Source of the DNA: Martelella mediterranea DSM 17316
GTDB taxonomy: Bacteria > Pseudomonadota > Alphaproteobacteria > Rhizobiales > Rhizobiaceae
Direction: 5' to 3'
DNA length: 64,000 nucleotides
NCBI RefSeq assembly: GCF_002043005.1
Contig: NZ_CP020330.1
Span: 1,324,501 to 1,388,500 of the forward strand
Shown: positions 25,827 through 34,143 of the stretch, piece by piece
Position numbering within the stretch: the first letter of the stretch is position 1
Layout: every line of letters starts with the position of its first letter
Made by a program: the position numbers and the translations under genes
Notes under the pieces: model-generated
The model's database searches: none
Seen by the model: the letters and a program-made list of their open reading frames with translations, nothing else
Told to the model about the DNA's origin: nothing

Positions 25827-27116
25827 CTAGATCAGGTCGCGAAGCGCGAACCATGTGAGGGCGAGGAACAGCAAGGGCTTGCGCAGCCGCTCGCCGCCGG
25901 GGAAGGCGGGGATTTCGAGGTCGCGGTAAAGCCCGAGATCCTGCGAGCGCCCCGCGATCTCGTCGGCATAGAGCTTGCCGCAATAATTCGACAGCATGAC
26001 GCCATGGCCGGAAAACCCGCCGATTGAGGTGACGCCCGGCATGATTTCGTCCACCAGCGGCCGGCGCGGGAGCGTAATGCCCACCGATCCGCCCCAGGCA
26101 TGGGTGATGTCGATGTCGGCCAGTTGCGGATAGACCTGCACGATCTGGCGGTGGAGATGCTTGGAAACGTTCTTCGGATCATCGGCGGAATAGACCTCGC
26201 GCCCGCCGAACAGCAATTCTCCGGTCGGTGCCTTGCGAAAGTAGCGCACCACGAACCGGCTGTCATCGACCGATTCGCAGCCCGGCAATATCTTCAGCGC
26301 CTTGGGTAGACGGGTCGTTGCGGCGATGAAGGAGCGGATCGGCATGATCTTCGCCGCCGTTTTCGGCTCCAGATGCTCCTGAATATAGCCGTTGCAGGCG
26401 ATCAGGGCCCGGTCGGCGGTAATCGTGCCACGTTCCGTCTCCACCGCGATCCTGCCGTCGGCGCGGTCGATGTTGAGCGCCTTGGTCATTTCGTACAGGC
26501 GCGCGCCGGCCTTTGCCGCCGCCTTCGCCGTGCCCGCCAGCAGTTTCAGCGGATGAATATGGCCAGTGCCGATATCGCGCAGTCCGCAGTAATAATGGCT
26601 GGAACCGAGCCGTTCCGCAGTCTCCTGTTTGCTCATGAAGGATAGATGCGGGTAGTCATAACGCTCCGCCAGCGCCTCGGCGTGATGGCGATAGGTGTAT
26701 TCCATATTGCGCTTGTGGGCGACGGAAAGCTGGCCGGGCGTGAAGTCGATATCGATCTTCTGGGCGCGGGCGAAATCGAGCAGGTGGGACTTGGCATCCT
26801 CGGCCATGCGGAAAAACGCGAGCGAGCGCGCCTTGCCGAGCTTGTGCTCCATTTCTTCCGGCCACCAGTGCTGGCCGGTGCCGAGTTGGCCGCCATTGCG
26901 CCCCGATGCGCCATCGCCGAACCGGGCGGCGTCGACCAGCACCACGTCAACGCCGTCGGCCGCCAGTTGATAAGCCGCCTGAAGGCCGGTGAAGCCGCCG
27001 CCGACGATAATGACGTCCGCGCTGGTCGAGCCGTCAAGCTGCGGATAGGTCGGCCGCTCGGCAAGCGTTGCCTGATACCAGGAAAGGCCCGGCGCAATCG
27101 GGCTTTGCCATTTCAT
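25827..27116 (-). CDS. puuB: FAD-dependent oxidoreductase, gamma-glutamylputrescine oxidase-like
   Basis: This is a 429-residue DAO-family flavoprotein. The dinucleotide motif V-I-I-V-G-G-G-F-T-G lies near residues 35-44, followed by D-G-A-S-G-R-N-G-G-Q-L-G-T-G-Q-H, the pattern typical of PuuB. A second FAD-contacting segment, G-G-F-S-G-H-G-V, lies near the C-terminus. PuuB oxidises gamma-glutamylputrescine to the aldehyde. Its position 35 bp after a puuA-like gene supports that role, but the amine substrate could differ. An aldehyde dehydrogenase and a hydrolase to complete the pathway are not adjacent. Confidence 0.85.
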   Translation of the reverse strand: MKWQSPIAPGLSWYQATLAERPTYPQLDGSTSADVIIVGGGFTGLQAAYQLAADGVDVVLVDAARFGDGASGRNGGQLGTGQHWWPEEMEHKLGKARSLAFFRMAEDAKSHLLDFARAQKIDIDFTPGQLSVAHKRNMEYTYRHHAEALAERYDYPHLSFMSKQETAERLGSSHYYCGLRDIGTGHIHPLKLLAGTAKAAAKAGARLYEMTKALNIDRADGRIAVETERGTITADRALIACNGYIQEHLEPKTAAKIMPIRSFIAATTRLPKALKILPGCESVDDSRFVVRYFRKAPTGELLFGGREVYSADDPKNVSKHLHRQIVQVYPQLADIDITHAWGGSVGITLPRRPLVDEIMPGVTSIGGFSGHGVMLSNYCGKLYADEIAGRSQDLGLYRDLEIPAFPGGERLRKPLLFLALTWFALRDLI

Positions 27117-27151
27117 TCGCGAAGGCCTCCGTCATCCAGGGTCGGTTACTG

Positions 27152-28609
27152 TTACACGTGAAGGAGCAGAAATTCCCGTTCCCACGGGCTGATCACCTCC
27201 ATGAAGGTCTCGAATTCGCCGCGCTTGATACCGGCGTAAAGGTCGATGAACTCGTGCGACAGCACGGGAACGAGCGCCGTTTCGGCCTCCATCAGCGCCA
27301 GCGCTTCCAGCAGGCCGCGCGGCAGGTCGACAATGCCCTCATTGGCGGTGTCGGCCGTGGGCGCGGAGGGGTCCGCAAGGTTCTCGATGCCGAGATAGCC
27401 GCAGGCGAGCGAGGCGGCAAGCGCCAGATAGGGGTTGGCGTCGGAGCTCGGCAAGCGGTTTTCCACGCGCCGCGAATCCGGATCGGAAACCGGGATGCGG
27501 AACGCGGTGGTGCGGTTGTCATAGCCCCAGGCGGTGTTGACCGGGCAGGCCATGTCGGGCGTCAGCCGGCGATAGGAATTCACGTAGGGCGCCATCATCA
27601 CCAGCGTCGACGGCACATATTTCTGCATGCCGCCGATGAAGTGGAAGAATTCCGGCGAGGGCTCGCCGTTTTCCAGCGAGAACACGTTGCGGCCGGTCTC
27701 GATATCGATCAGCGACTGGTGGATATGCATCGCCGAGCCCGGCTGGCCCTGCATCGGCTTGGCCATGAAGGTGGCGAAGGTGCCGTGTTTGGTGGCGGCC
27801 TCGCGAATAGTGCGCTTGAAATAGAACACCTGGTCGGCAAGCTCCAGCGGATCGCCATGGCGGAGATTGATCTCGAGCTGGGCAGGGCCTTCCTCGTGGA
27901 TGAGCGTATCGATCTCCAGCCCCTGCGCCTCGCAGAAGTGGTAGATGTCGTCGATCAGCTCGTCGAACTCGTTGATGCCGGCAATCGAATAGGCCTGACC
28001 GGCGACGATTGGGCGTCCGGAGCGGCCGACGGGCGGCACCAGCGGCAGGTCGGGATCGTCGTTCTTGGCCACCAGATAGAATTCGATCTCGGGCGCGACC
28101 ACCGGACGCCAGCCCTTCTTCTCGTAAAGCTCGACCACGCGCTTCAGCACGTTGCGCGGCGTATAGGGCACCTCTTCGCCATCGGAGCCGACGACGTCGC
28201 AGATCACCTGCGCGGTCGGGTCGCTCTCCCAGGGCACCGTCGTCAGCGTCGACAGGTCCGGCACGAGCTTGAGATCGCTGTCGCGCGGCTCGTAGCGGAA
28301 GCTGCCGCTTTCATCCGGGTAGTCGCCCGAAATCGTGTGGCGGTAGAGCGCGGAGGGGAGCGCCAGCGAGGTGTTGGAGGTGAACTTCGAGGTCGGCATC
28401 ATCTTGCCGCGCGGCACGCCGGCAAGGTCCGGCGTGATGCATTCGATATCCTCGATGCCGCGCGCCTTCAGCCAGCGTGCTGCATCCTTCCAGTCCGCGA
28501 CGCCGCGCGCGGAGGCGGGCGAGGACAGCACGGTCGGCTTCTTCGCCCGTTTGATTCTGCTGCTTTGGGTTTTGCTTGCGGCTTTCATGGAGATTTTTTT
28601 GGCTGGCAT
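27152..28609 (-). CDS. puuA: Glutamine synthetase-family protein, gamma-glutamylpolyamine synthetase-like
   Basis: This is a 485-residue GS-fold ligase that likely joins glutamate to an amine such as putrescine using ATP. Catalytic segments are present: E-I-E-F-Y, E-E-G-P-A-Q-L-E-I, M-H-I-H-Q-S and N-R-T-T-A-F-R-I-P. The adenylylation loop of true GlnA is absent. The first ~30 residues are a Lys/Ser-rich extension, and an in-frame ATG at 28588 could be the real start. Pairing with the puuB-like oxidase argues for polyamine catabolism rather than ammonia assimilation. Confidence 0.87.
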   Translation of the reverse strand: MPAKKISMKAASKTQSSRIKRAKKPTVLSSPASARGVADWKDAARWLKARGIEDIECITPDLAGVPRGKMMPTSKFTSNTSLALPSALYRHTISGDYPDESGSFRYEPRDSDLKLVPDLSTLTTVPWESDPTAQVICDVVGSDGEEVPYTPRNVLKRVVELYEKKGWRPVVAPEIEFYLVAKNDDPDLPLVPPVGRSGRPIVAGQAYSIAGINEFDELIDDIYHFCEAQGLEIDTLIHEEGPAQLEINLRHGDPLELADQVFYFKRTIREAATKHGTFATFMAKPMQGQPGSAMHIHQSLIDIETGRNVFSLENGEPSPEFFHFIGGMQKYVPSTLVMMAPYVNSYRRLTPDMACPVNTAWGYDNRTTAFRIPVSDPDSRRVENRLPSSDANPYLALAASLACGYLGIENLADPSAPTADTANEGIVDLPRGLLEALALMEAETALVPVLSHEFIDLYAGIKRGEFETFMEVISPWEREFLLLHV

Positions 28610-28726
28610 TTTTCTCGCCGGTTGTCATTGCGGTTTGCTGTATCATAAACACCCCTGACGCGTTGGCGAGGGGGCAAGTTGAGTTTCTGCTTCCAGGCCC
28701 GATGTCGCGTTGGGGATAACACGCGC

Positions 28727-29905
28727 ATGAAAGATTATGATGTCATTGTCGTGGGGGCCGGGGCTGCCGGGCTGATGTGCGCGGCGCGCGCCGGCAAGCG
28801 CGGCCGCCGCGTGCTGCTGATCGACCATGCGAAAAAGCCCGGCGAGAAGATTCGGGTCTCCGGCGGCGGACGCTGCAACTTCACCAATATTCATGCCGGT
28901 CCGCGTAATTTCATCTCCGAAAACCCGCATTTCGCCAAATCCGCGCTGGCGCGCTACACCCCGCGCGATTTTCTCGATCTGGTCGAGAGCCACGGTATCG
29001 CCTGGCACGAGAAGACGCTGGGCCAGCTCTTCTGCGACGGATCGGCGCGCGAGATCATCGCCATGCTGATGGAAGAATGCGCCAAAGGCGGCATCACGGT
29101 CGCGCTCGAAACCGCCGCCAGCGACATTGCCCGCGTCGGCGAGCGGTTCACGATGCGGCTGAACGGCGAAACGGCATCATGCGCCGCGCTGGTGATCGCG
29201 ACCGGCGGCAAGTCGATCCCTAAAATGGGAGCGACCGGCTTCGCCTATGATGTCGCCGCGGGTTTCGGGATTCCGGTGGTGGAGCCGCGGCCCGGCCTGG
29301 TGCCGTTCACGCTCGATCCGGCTTTGCAGGCGGAGTTGCAGCCGCTTTCGGGCATCGGCGTCGACAGCGCGGTCGGCTGCGGCAAGACCGCCTTTCGCGA
29401 GGCGATGCTGATCACCCATCGCGGACTTTCCGGCCCAGCCATCCTCCAGATTTCCTCCTATTGGAGGCCCGGGCAGGAAATCGCGGTACGCATGCTGCCC
29501 GACATCGATCTCGCGGACGCACTTATCAAGGCCAAGCGCGAGAACGGCCGGCAAAGCGCCGTCACCGCGCTTTCCAATCACTTGCCGAAGCGGCTGGCAC
29601 AGTATTTCGCGGAGAAAGCCGGCCCCGCCGGGCCTCTGGCGGATACGGCGGACAAGGCGCTCGGCACGCTTGCCCGCGCCGTTCAGGACTGGCGGGTGAA
29701 GCCGGCGGGCACGGAAGGCTACCGCACCGCCGAGGTGACGCTCGGCGGGATCGACACCAATGCGCTGTCATCCGCCACGATGGAGGCGCGGTCCGTGCCG
29801 GGGCTCTATTTCATCGGCGAATGCGTCGACGTTACCGGCTGGCTTGGCGGTTACAATTTCCAGTGGGCATGGGCCTCGGGCGTCGCCGCCGGCGACGTTG
29901 TGTGA
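28727..29905 (+). CDS. BaiN/HI0933-type NAD(P)/FAD-dependent oxidoreductase
   Basis: This 392-residue flavoprotein of the HI0933/YhiN/BaiN family begins D-V-I-V-V-G-A-G-A-A-G-L-M-C-A-A-R. The family motif R-V-S-G-G-G-R-C-N-F-T-N follows near residue 43, and the C-terminus ends with G-W-L-G-G-Y-N-F-Q-W-A-W-A-S-G. The physiological substrate of this widespread group is mostly unknown. ATG 28727 gives the family's normal N-terminus, and the upstream open frame to 28679 is not conserved-looking. Its 3' end overlaps a small leftward frame by 74 bp. Confidence 0.88.
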   Translation: MKDYDVIVVGAGAAGLMCAARAGKRGRRVLLIDHAKKPGEKIRVSGGGRCNFTNIHAGPRNFISENPHFAKSALARYTPRDFLDLVESHGIAWHEKTLGQLFCDGSAREIIAMLMEECAKGGITVALETAASDIARVGERFTMRLNGETASCAALVIATGGKSIPKMGATGFAYDVAAGFGIPVVEPRPGLVPFTLDPALQAELQPLSGIGVDSAVGCGKTAFREAMLITHRGLSGPAILQISSYWRPGQEIAVRMLPDIDLADALIKAKRENGRQSAVTALSNHLPKRLAQYFAEKAGPAGPLADTADKALGTLARAVQDWRVKPAGTEGYRTAEVTLGGIDTNALSSATMEARSVPGLYFIGECVDVTGWLGGYNFQWAWASGVAAGDVV

Positions 29906-30053
29906 CGCGAAGGCCCTCTCCAACACGCTTCGCCAGCGAAGCCAGAAAATACCATGATTTCGGCAGTGGATTGGCGAAGGCGCGGTAATAATCGTCTTCC
30001 GGCACGTCGCGCCAGTTGACGTCGTCCGTGAGTTTTGGCGGGCGTCGGGTCAT
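29832..30053 (-). CDS. Possible small protein, unknown function
   Basis: This is a 73-codon frame starting M-T-R-R-P-P-K-L-T-D-D-V-N-W. AAAGGAG lies 8 nt before its ATG, a much better ribosome binding site than most in this window. The middle (D-Y-Y-R-A-F-A-N-P-L-P-K-S-W-Y-F-L-A-S-L-A-K-R) reads like a folded or membrane-touching helix. The last ~20 residues, Arg-rich, overlap the end of the BaiN-like gene antisense. It is divergent from the LysR gene by 90 bp. I do not recognise a family. Confidence 0.45.
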   Translation of the reverse strand: MTRRPPKLTDDVNWRDVPEDDYYRAFANPLPKSWYFLASLAKRVGEGLRVTQRRRRRRPRPMPTGNCNRQASR

Positions 30054-30143
30054 TGCGATGTCTCCTTTGTCGTGAGCCATCGCCTCTATTAAGCGCAAAA
30101 ATTATCGTTTGATACCGGCCGAAATGAGGGCTATTTTTCATCC

Positions 30144-31013
30144 ATGAAAAATGCCCCATGGTCTCATTATCAAATGTTTCTGCTGGTTGTCCGCCATGGC
30201 GGGCTCACCGGCGCTTCCGAGGAAAGCGCGCTGAGCCCGGCGACCGTTGGTCGCCATATGCTCGACCTCGAGCAGCGGCTCGGCAGGACGCTTTTTGCCC
30301 GAAGCCCGCGCGGTTACAGCCTGACGCCGGACGGGGAAACGCTGCATGCGATGCTGAAGGATGCCGAAGGCAGGTTGCGCCGGGTCGAGGATTGGGGCGG
30401 CGAGACGGCGGCCCCGACGCTGGTGCGCCTCGGCATCGGCACCTGGAACGCCTTTCTTGTGAGCCAGCACATTAATGAAATCCGCGCGCCCGGCGATCCC
30501 GTCCGCCTCGAATTCCTCGTCGGCGAGCAGCGCGCGAGCCTTGCCCACCGGGAAAATCATATCGGCATCCGCGCCTTCCGGCCGGAGGAGATAAATCTTG
30601 CCGCCCGGCGCGTCTGTCCCGCCGCCTATGCCCCTTTCAGGGCGCGGAACGCGACGGTCGCGGAGCAATGGATCGCGGTCACGCGCGAAGCCGCGATTTC
30701 GCGTTACCTCACCTGGCCCCACACGCACAACGCCAACGCCATCATCATGACGGCAAGCCGGCCACGCTCCATGCTCGATCTGGTGGAAGCCGGCGCCGGC
30801 ATCGCCGTCCTGCCGTGCTTCATCGGCGACGCCAACCAGCGTCTCACCCGCGCGGGTCCGGTGATCGATGAACTCACCCACGACCAGTGGCTTGTCCTTC
30901 ATGACGACGATCGCCGTCAGCGCGATATCCGTCAGGTCGCCGACCGGCTGTTCCGGTTCATGAAGGCGCGGGCGGAGCTCTACGCCGGCAGACGCGCGGG
31001 AACGGACGCCTGA
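30144..31013 (+). CDS. LysR-family transcriptional regulator
   Basis: This is a 289-residue LysR-type regulator. The N-terminal winged helix (about 5-65) includes F-L-L-V-V-R-H-G-G-L-T-G-A-S-E, followed by L-S-P-A-T-V-G-R-H-M-L-D-L-E-Q-R-L-G-R-T-L-F-A-R. The C-terminal half is a shortened substrate-binding domain. It is divergent from the small leftward frame at 29832, the only candidate adjacent target. The effector is unknown. Confidence 0.9.
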   Translation: MKNAPWSHYQMFLLVVRHGGLTGASEESALSPATVGRHMLDLEQRLGRTLFARSPRGYSLTPDGETLHAMLKDAEGRLRRVEDWGGETAAPTLVRLGIGTWNAFLVSQHINEIRAPGDPVRLEFLVGEQRASLAHRENHIGIRAFRPEEINLAARRVCPAAYAPFRARNATVAEQWIAVTREAAISRYLTWPHTHNANAIIMTASRPRSMLDLVEAGAGIAVLPCFIGDANQRLTRAGPVIDELTHDQWLVLHDDDRRQRDIRQVADRLFRFMKARAELYAGRRAGTDA

Positions 31014-31018
31014 AGGGG

Positions 31019-32863
31019 CTAGTCGGATGCTGTCCCGGCGGGGATCTCTGTGACGCGCGCGAAGGCGGCCAGCGCATTGCCGCTGATATCGAGCGCGATT
31101 CCCGGCGCATTACCGCTCTTCGGCGTCGCCGTCAGCTTTGCCTCAAGCTGGCCGGTGGCGGTATCGACCTGTCCCTCGATCGTGACCTGCCGGTTCTCGC
31201 CTTCGATGGTGACGCCGTCGAGCGTCAGGATGGTGCCGTCGAGACTGCCCCGGCCCTTGATCGACTGGAAGGCATAGGGCGCCTGTTTCAGCGGAGAAAA
31301 TGCAAAGGCGTTGCTGTTTTCCGCGGTTGCCAGGATCGCGTTGAGGTCAAGCCAGGTCAACTGGCCGGAACCGGCCGCAAAACGGAAATTGCCCGACAGG
31401 CCGTCCTTGGCGTTCCGCTCCAGCGGCAAATTCGCCTGGTAGACCAGTTCAAGGGTGAGTGCGTCGCTTTCCAGCGGAACGCTGATCCCGAGCTGGCGGA
31501 AAAGAGGGCTCGATCTGACGTTTTCGGCATTCAGTCGCACTTTGGCGGTGCCGGCATTTTGCACGGCGACATGGGCGAACAATGAACCATTGTCGAGCCT
31601 GCTGTCGGCAATATCGAAACTGGTCTGCTCGCTGGTGCGGATGATGCTGGCGGCGACATCGGAAAGAGTGATGTCGGCAAGCCGCACGGTGCCGGCCGAG
31701 ACCCGCAGATCGAGATCGGAGAGCGGCTCGCTGGACCCGTCATCCGAACCATCCGCCATCGTATCGATCCATGATGGCAGCGAGGACTGTGCATCGAACA
31801 GCGCGATATCGGTGAACGCCATGGTCGCGGAAATCCTGGCGGGCTCATCGGGCGTCTTCATGACAATATCGAGAGCGCCGCTCGCCTTGGAATCACCGAT
31901 CGCCAGTTCCACCGGCGAGAACCGCAGGGATGCTCCACTGCGCGCGACCTGGCCTTTCAGCGATGCCTTTCCGACGGTGCTGAGAAGCCGGGTCTCGACG
32001 CCGAGCCGGGTCATCAGATTCTGCAGGTCGGCGGTCGAAAGGGAGAAGCTGCCATTCAGGAAATAGGGCCGCCTGCCGGATGCCGTGCCCTGATAGCTCA
32101 CCGAGGCAAGGGCGTTGGAAAGCGTGAGATCAACCGTGGAGGAGCCGCCGGCAAACATCGTGACCGGTTTGGCGGTCCTGAGCGCGATCTCGGTCGGCTC
32201 GCCGCCGATCTCGGCCGATCCCGTGAACCGGGCGGCGCCATCCAGTTCTTCCCAGTCCAGTTCTCCGGTGACCGCTTTCACGATCCGCGGATCGCCATCG
32301 CCGTCACCATCGCCCTTGCCGGCAATGGCGATGGTGCTGTCGATCAGCCGCAATTCCCCCGGCCCCTTGCCGTCAATGCCGTCGGCCTCGCCATCCTGAA
32401 TGGCCGCGACCGCCATCGCCAGCCTGTTCGCCGGCGCGGCGCCCGGAACGCCGGCATCTTCCAGCACGATGACGGCCTTGTCGAATGTCAGGTCGGAGAA
32501 GGCGGGGCTGCCGGAAAGCGCGCCGAAAATACCGAAATCGGCCGTCAACTCGGCCGCGTTGCCATAGACCAGAAGTCCGCCGCCGCTCGGGCGGGCGATC
32601 GCGGCGCCATGCGCGGTGATCTTGGGACGGGGCCAGTAGGAAATCTCCGGCGTGCCTGCAACTGTGGCCTGCGCTCCAAGCCAATCCGAAAGCTCTCTCT
32701 CCAGCGCATCGCCCATGGACGCGGGCGAGACGATGGTGGGCACGAGGTGATAGGCAGCCACAGCAAGAAGAATACCGCCCGCCAGCGCGTAGCGCACCCA
32801 CCGTCTGCGGACCAGTCGGCGGGGCCGTTCCGAAAAAAGCGCGGTTGGCGATGGAATTCTCAT
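31019..32863 (-). CDS. AsmA-family protein
   Basis: This protein of about 614 residues has one N-terminal transmembrane helix (Y-A-L-A-G-G-I-L-L-A-V-A-A-Y, near residues 25-45). A long periplasmic beta-rich region typical of AsmA/TamB-like repeating-beta-groove proteins follows, with many T/D/S-rich strands and the closing L-T-L-D-G-V-T-I-E-G segment. Such proteins bridge the membranes and are implicated in phospholipid transport and outer-membrane assembly. A GTG at 32887 is an alternative start. It ends 5 bp from the converging LysR gene. Confidence 0.83.
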   Translation of the reverse strand: MRIPSPTALFSERPRRLVRRRWVRYALAGGILLAVAAYHLVPTIVSPASMGDALERELSDWLGAQATVAGTPEISYWPRPKITAHGAAIARPSGGGLLVYGNAAELTADFGIFGALSGSPAFSDLTFDKAVIVLEDAGVPGAAPANRLAMAVAAIQDGEADGIDGKGPGELRLIDSTIAIAGKGDGDGDGDPRIVKAVTGELDWEELDGAARFTGSAEIGGEPTEIALRTAKPVTMFAGGSSTVDLTLSNALASVSYQGTASGRRPYFLNGSFSLSTADLQNLMTRLGVETRLLSTVGKASLKGQVARSGASLRFSPVELAIGDSKASGALDIVMKTPDEPARISATMAFTDIALFDAQSSLPSWIDTMADGSDDGSSEPLSDLDLRVSAGTVRLADITLSDVAASIIRTSEQTSFDIADSRLDNGSLFAHVAVQNAGTAKVRLNAENVRSSPLFRQLGISVPLESDALTLELVYQANLPLERNAKDGLSGNFRFAAGSGQLTWLDLNAILATAENSNAFAFSPLKQAPYAFQSIKGRGSLDGTILTLDGVTIEGENRQVTIEGQVDTATGQLEAKLTATPKSGNAPGIALDISGNALAAFARVTEIPAGTASD

Positions 32864-33336
32864 GAGATAAGGCCTGTATCTGCACACTCCCGTCCCGGCG
32901 ATAACCGAAAATTACTAATGGCACAATAATGGGTTGTTTTTTGCGCACCGGCAGAGGCTGGTCGAATGACCGTTGTTTGCCGGTATTCAAAGCAAGGTCC
33001 ATTGGCACAGAAACCTTGCCTCGCCGGCTTCCAGCGCTACAAGGAGGCGCGAGCAGATCTATTGGCGCTGGATCTTCGTGCCGAATTCCACGCCCTGAGG
33101 GCCTGGCTCGACGCCGCTATTCCTGTTGTTTTTCAGGGTGTCGGGGCCCCGTTCCGACCGCGCCGGCTGGTTTAATTTGCCCCCAACCGTTGCAATCGGC
33201 GGTGCAGGGGCCTATATCAACCCCATCGACCATTGCTTGTGACGTTGTCCGGGGCTGATTGCCCTACCGATTTCCTCTCAAAATCGATCTCTTTCGCGAA
33301 TACCCGCGAAGGAAACACCAATGAAGGGAAATCACT
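32864..33336. promoter_or_regulatory. Long region upstream of the cold-shock gene
   Basis: This stretch of about 470 bp lies between the divergent AsmA and cold-shock genes. It probably carries both promoters and a long cspA-type leader. The 50 bp before the gene are pyrimidine-rich and then show TTCGC/GCGAA, able to pair, directly before the ribosome binding sites. A 69-codon frame at 32966-33175, with GAGG 8 nt before its ATG, reads plausibly in its middle (K-E-A-R-A-D-L-L-A-L-D-L-R-A-E-F), but I cannot support it as a gene. Confidence 0.4.
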
Positions 33337-33401
33337 ATGTCAACCGGAACAGTAAAATGGTTCAATGCTGCCAAGGGTTTTGGCTTTATCCAGCCCGATG
33401 A
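33321..33401 (+). CDS. Possible overlapping leader peptide of the cold-shock gene
   Basis: This is a 26-codon frame ([10 protein letters not shown]...) with AAGGAA 6 nt before its ATG. It begins 16 nt before the cold-shock start in another frame and stops 65 nt inside it. Its translation would compete with cold-shock initiation. No family is recognisable, and it may be chance. The evidence is only the ribosome binding site and the placement. Confidence 0.25.
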   Translation: MKGNHYVNRNSKMVQCCQGFWLYPAR

Positions 33402-33546
33402 CGGCAGCACGGACGTTTTCGTTCATATTTCTGCCGTTGAGCGTGCAGGCATGCAGTCGCTCAATGACGGTCAGAAATTGAGCTATGAAGTCGTTCGCGA
33501 CAACCGCTCTGGAAAGAGCGCGGCCGACAATCTTCAGGCTGCTTGA
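33337..33546 (+). CDS. Cold-shock protein, CspA family
   Basis: This is a 69-residue single cold-shock domain that binds single-stranded RNA and DNA. RNP1 is K-G-F-G-F-I and RNP2 is V-F-V-H-I-S, both intact, after the typical start [10 protein letters not shown]. It acts as an RNA chaperone in the cytoplasm. AGGGAA lies 6 nt before the ATG. The 3' untranslated region is unusual: two matching hairpins and then an intrinsic terminator before rpsU. Confidence 0.95.
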   Translation: MSTGTVKWFNAAKGFGFIQPDDGSTDVFVHISAVERAGMQSLNDGQKLSYEVVRDNRSGKSAADNLQAA

Positions 33547-33559
33547 TCTTATTGCCCCT

Positions 33560-33670
33560 GGTTGACCACGGATGAACTGGCAACCGTTTCGGGAATTGGC
33601 GGATATCGCCCTATTTCAAGCCGCAGATAATTGTCATTCGCTGTCGCTGACCACGGATGTACTGGCAGTG
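33560..33670 (+). ncRNA. Structured RNA: tandem GGAUG-loop hairpins in the cspA 3' region
   Basis: Two copies of TGACCACGGATGNACTGGCA (33563 and 33648) each fold into the same hairpin: a 5-bp stem, a bulged A, CCA/TGG pairs and a 9-nt loop CGGATGNAC. The outer stems differ but still pair: GGTTG/CAACC in the first, CGCTG/CAGTG (one G-U) in the second. A smaller hairpin GGCG-GATAT-CGCC (33598-33610) lies between them. The pattern of changed but preserved pairs suggests a selected RNA fold. It may be part of the cspA mRNA or a separate small RNA ending at the 33709 terminator. Confidence 0.55.
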
Positions 33671-33680
33671 ACTGGGAAGA

Positions 33681-33709
33681 GGTCGGGTTAATCCCGGCCT
33701 TTTTGTTTT
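33681..33709 (+). terminator. Intrinsic terminator downstream of the cold-shock gene
   Basis: GGTCGGG (33681-33687) pairs with CCCGGCC (33693-33699), one G-U pair, around a TTAAT loop. TTTTTGTTTT follows directly. This is the strongest classical terminator in the window and ends the transcript carrying the tandem GGAUG hairpins. It separates the cold-shock gene from rpsU. Confidence 0.92.
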
Positions 33710-33787
33710 CATGTTGCCGCCCGTGCGCGCTGATGCGCCGCATGGCCGGGAACGTGGAAGAAACATAAACCAATCAAGGAGGTTTTC

Positions 33788-34012
33788 TTGCAGGTACTGG
33801 TAAGAGATAACAATGTCGATCAGGCGCTTCGCGTCCTGAAGAAGAAAATGCAGCGTGAAGGCATCTTTCGCGAGATGCGGGCGCGGCGATCTTACGAGAA
33901 GCCTTCGGAAAAGCGCAACCGCGAAGCGGGCGAGGCGGTTCGCCGTCTGCGTAAGCTGAAAAGAAAGCAGATGCAGCGCGAAGGTCTCCTTCCGTCGCGC
34001 AAGAAGGGCTAA
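33788..34012 (+). CDS. rpsU: 30S ribosomal protein S21
   Basis: S21 is a small basic protein of the 30S subunit near the mRNA 3' end pairing site. The 74-residue sequence has the family start [14 protein letters not shown] and the K-R-K-Q-M-Q-R-E-G tail. The start codon is TTG, with a near-perfect AAGGAGG 5 nt upstream. The TTG start is fixed by the conserved N-terminus. It follows the cspA terminator by about 80 bp. Confidence 0.96.
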   Translation: MQVLVRDNNVDQALRVLKKKMQREGIFREMRARRSYEKPSEKRNREAGEAVRRLRKLKRKQMQREGLLPSRKKG

Positions 34013-34143
34013 AGCGCGTTCGCCAAGAGTGGAATCTGTCTTCCGTCCGGACGCGCGTGAGAACAAACAGACAGAGCGGGACCGTATTTTTCGTGAAAGG
34101 CGGACCTCTCCAGCGCCTACGCCGTCCGATCAGGGAGACTGCC

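Noticed and set aside
32966-33175. 69-codon frame upstream of the cold-shock gene
   Set aside because: The ribosome binding site is only fair and there is no recognised family. I could not separate it from a long untranslated leader.
33562-33667. The two 20-nt copies read as DNA operator sites for rpsU
   Set aside because: The changed but still pairing flanking bases and the position upstream of a terminator fit an RNA structure better than a protein-bound DNA repeat.
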